Assembly (NCBI GenBank): GCA_026395095.1
Contig: JAPLZI010000036.1
Coordinates: 1-6,157, forward strand
Reading direction: 5' to 3'
DNA length: 6,157 nt
Origin: Candidatus Tayloriibacteriota bacterium
GTDB lineage: Bacteria; Patescibacteriota; Minisyncoccia; Phycocordibacterales; PALSA-1337
Shown: in pieces, positions 6,037-6,157 of the stretch
Numbering within the stretch: position 1 is the stretch's first letter
Layout: the number at the start of each line of letters is the position of its first letter
Notes under the pieces: generated by a model
The model's database searches: none
What the model was told of the DNA's origin: nothing
Seen by the model: only the letters and a program-made list of their open reading frames with translations
Position numbers and translations under genes: made by a program

Positions 6037-6157
6037 TTATTTAATTTTGCATTTTGCTTTTAAGGCTGAAAGGTCGGCGGCGGTTAGCGTCATATTTGTG
6101 CTCTGGTTGAATGAATACATGATCGCCTTCGGATCATCTACATGATCCAGATCGAGA
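6037..6157 (-). CDS. C-terminal end of a matrixin-like zinc metalloprotease (partial)
   Basis: Only the last 39 residues are in the window, ending with TAA at 6037-6039. They begin LDLDHVDDPKAIMYSF, which matches the end of the metzincin zinc site plus Met-turn as found in matrixins: a third zinc-binding His (here in LDH), an acidic DDP, then I-M-Y. The remainder (TNMTLTAADLSALKAKC) fits the typical closing helix of matrixin-like domains. The first two zinc histidines and the catalytic Glu would lie just beyond the right edge, so activity cannot be judged. Such proteases are usually exported and cut extracellular or surface proteins. At the site where the motif HExxHxxGxxH has Gly (3 residues before the last His), this protein has Asp. 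The stop is 5 bp from the VanZ-like start, indicating a shared transcript with it and the sigma factor. Confidence 0.6.
   Translation of the reverse strand, partial: LDLDHVDDPKAIMYSFNQSTNMTLTAADLSALKAKCKIK

Noticed and set aside
1..6157. Alternative genetic code with TGA read as an amino acid
   Set aside because: TGA ends the second GT2 gene and the left partial gene at sensible places, and the conserved genes contain no in-frame TGA.
1..6157. tRNA or rRNA genes
   Set aside because: No cloverleaf with a GTTCRA-type T-loop or conserved rRNA segment was seen; the branched repeat at 2621-2750 lacks tRNA hallmarks.

Overview
The window reads as an ordinary bacterial chromosome segment of moderate GC. 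It holds seven coding regions, two of them cut by the window edges. Genes left of about 2600 are on the + strand and genes right of it are on the - strand, so the two halves converge. The compact RNase R, DedA-like and GT2 genes in a row, VanZ-like protein, metzincin-type protease, very short spacers and the absence of Shine-Dalgarno sites at gene starts suggest a small-genome lineage such as Patescibacteria/CPR, perhaps Parcubacteria-like. This placement is an inference from gene style, and no phylogenetic marker is present. TGA is used as a normal stop.

Left part (1-530): the 3' end of an unrecognised, very basic protein, closed by a clear intrinsic terminator. Middle (533-2602): a likely operon of a DedA-family membrane protein and two GT2 glycosyltransferases. 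The plausible common theme is cell-envelope glycan assembly on a lipid carrier, with DedA relatives moving the carrier and GT2 enzymes loading sugars.

Convergence zone (2603-2750): no convincing gene. It is almost entirely a 130-bp inverted repeat that folds into a long stem carrying two internal hairpins. It starts 18 bp after the second glycosyltransferase and ends directly against the rnr stop codon, so it probably ends transcription from both sides. It also contains the strongest Shine-Dalgarno-like tract of the window, inside the stem.

Right part, - strand: rnr (RNase R, 668 codons) has its own promoter-like box. Upstream of it lies a separate unit read in the order metalloprotease C-terminus (partial), VanZ-like membrane protein, ECF sigma factor, then an intrinsic terminator. 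The protease, membrane protein and sigma factor could be a co-regulated envelope or stress unit. No anti-sigma gene is seen.

The most notable global signal is at the start codons. dedA-like and rnr, on opposite strands, both have TAAACT exactly 6 nt before the ATG and no Shine-Dalgarno, the layout expected of leaderless transcripts. The most notable local structure is the convergent-gene inverted repeat.
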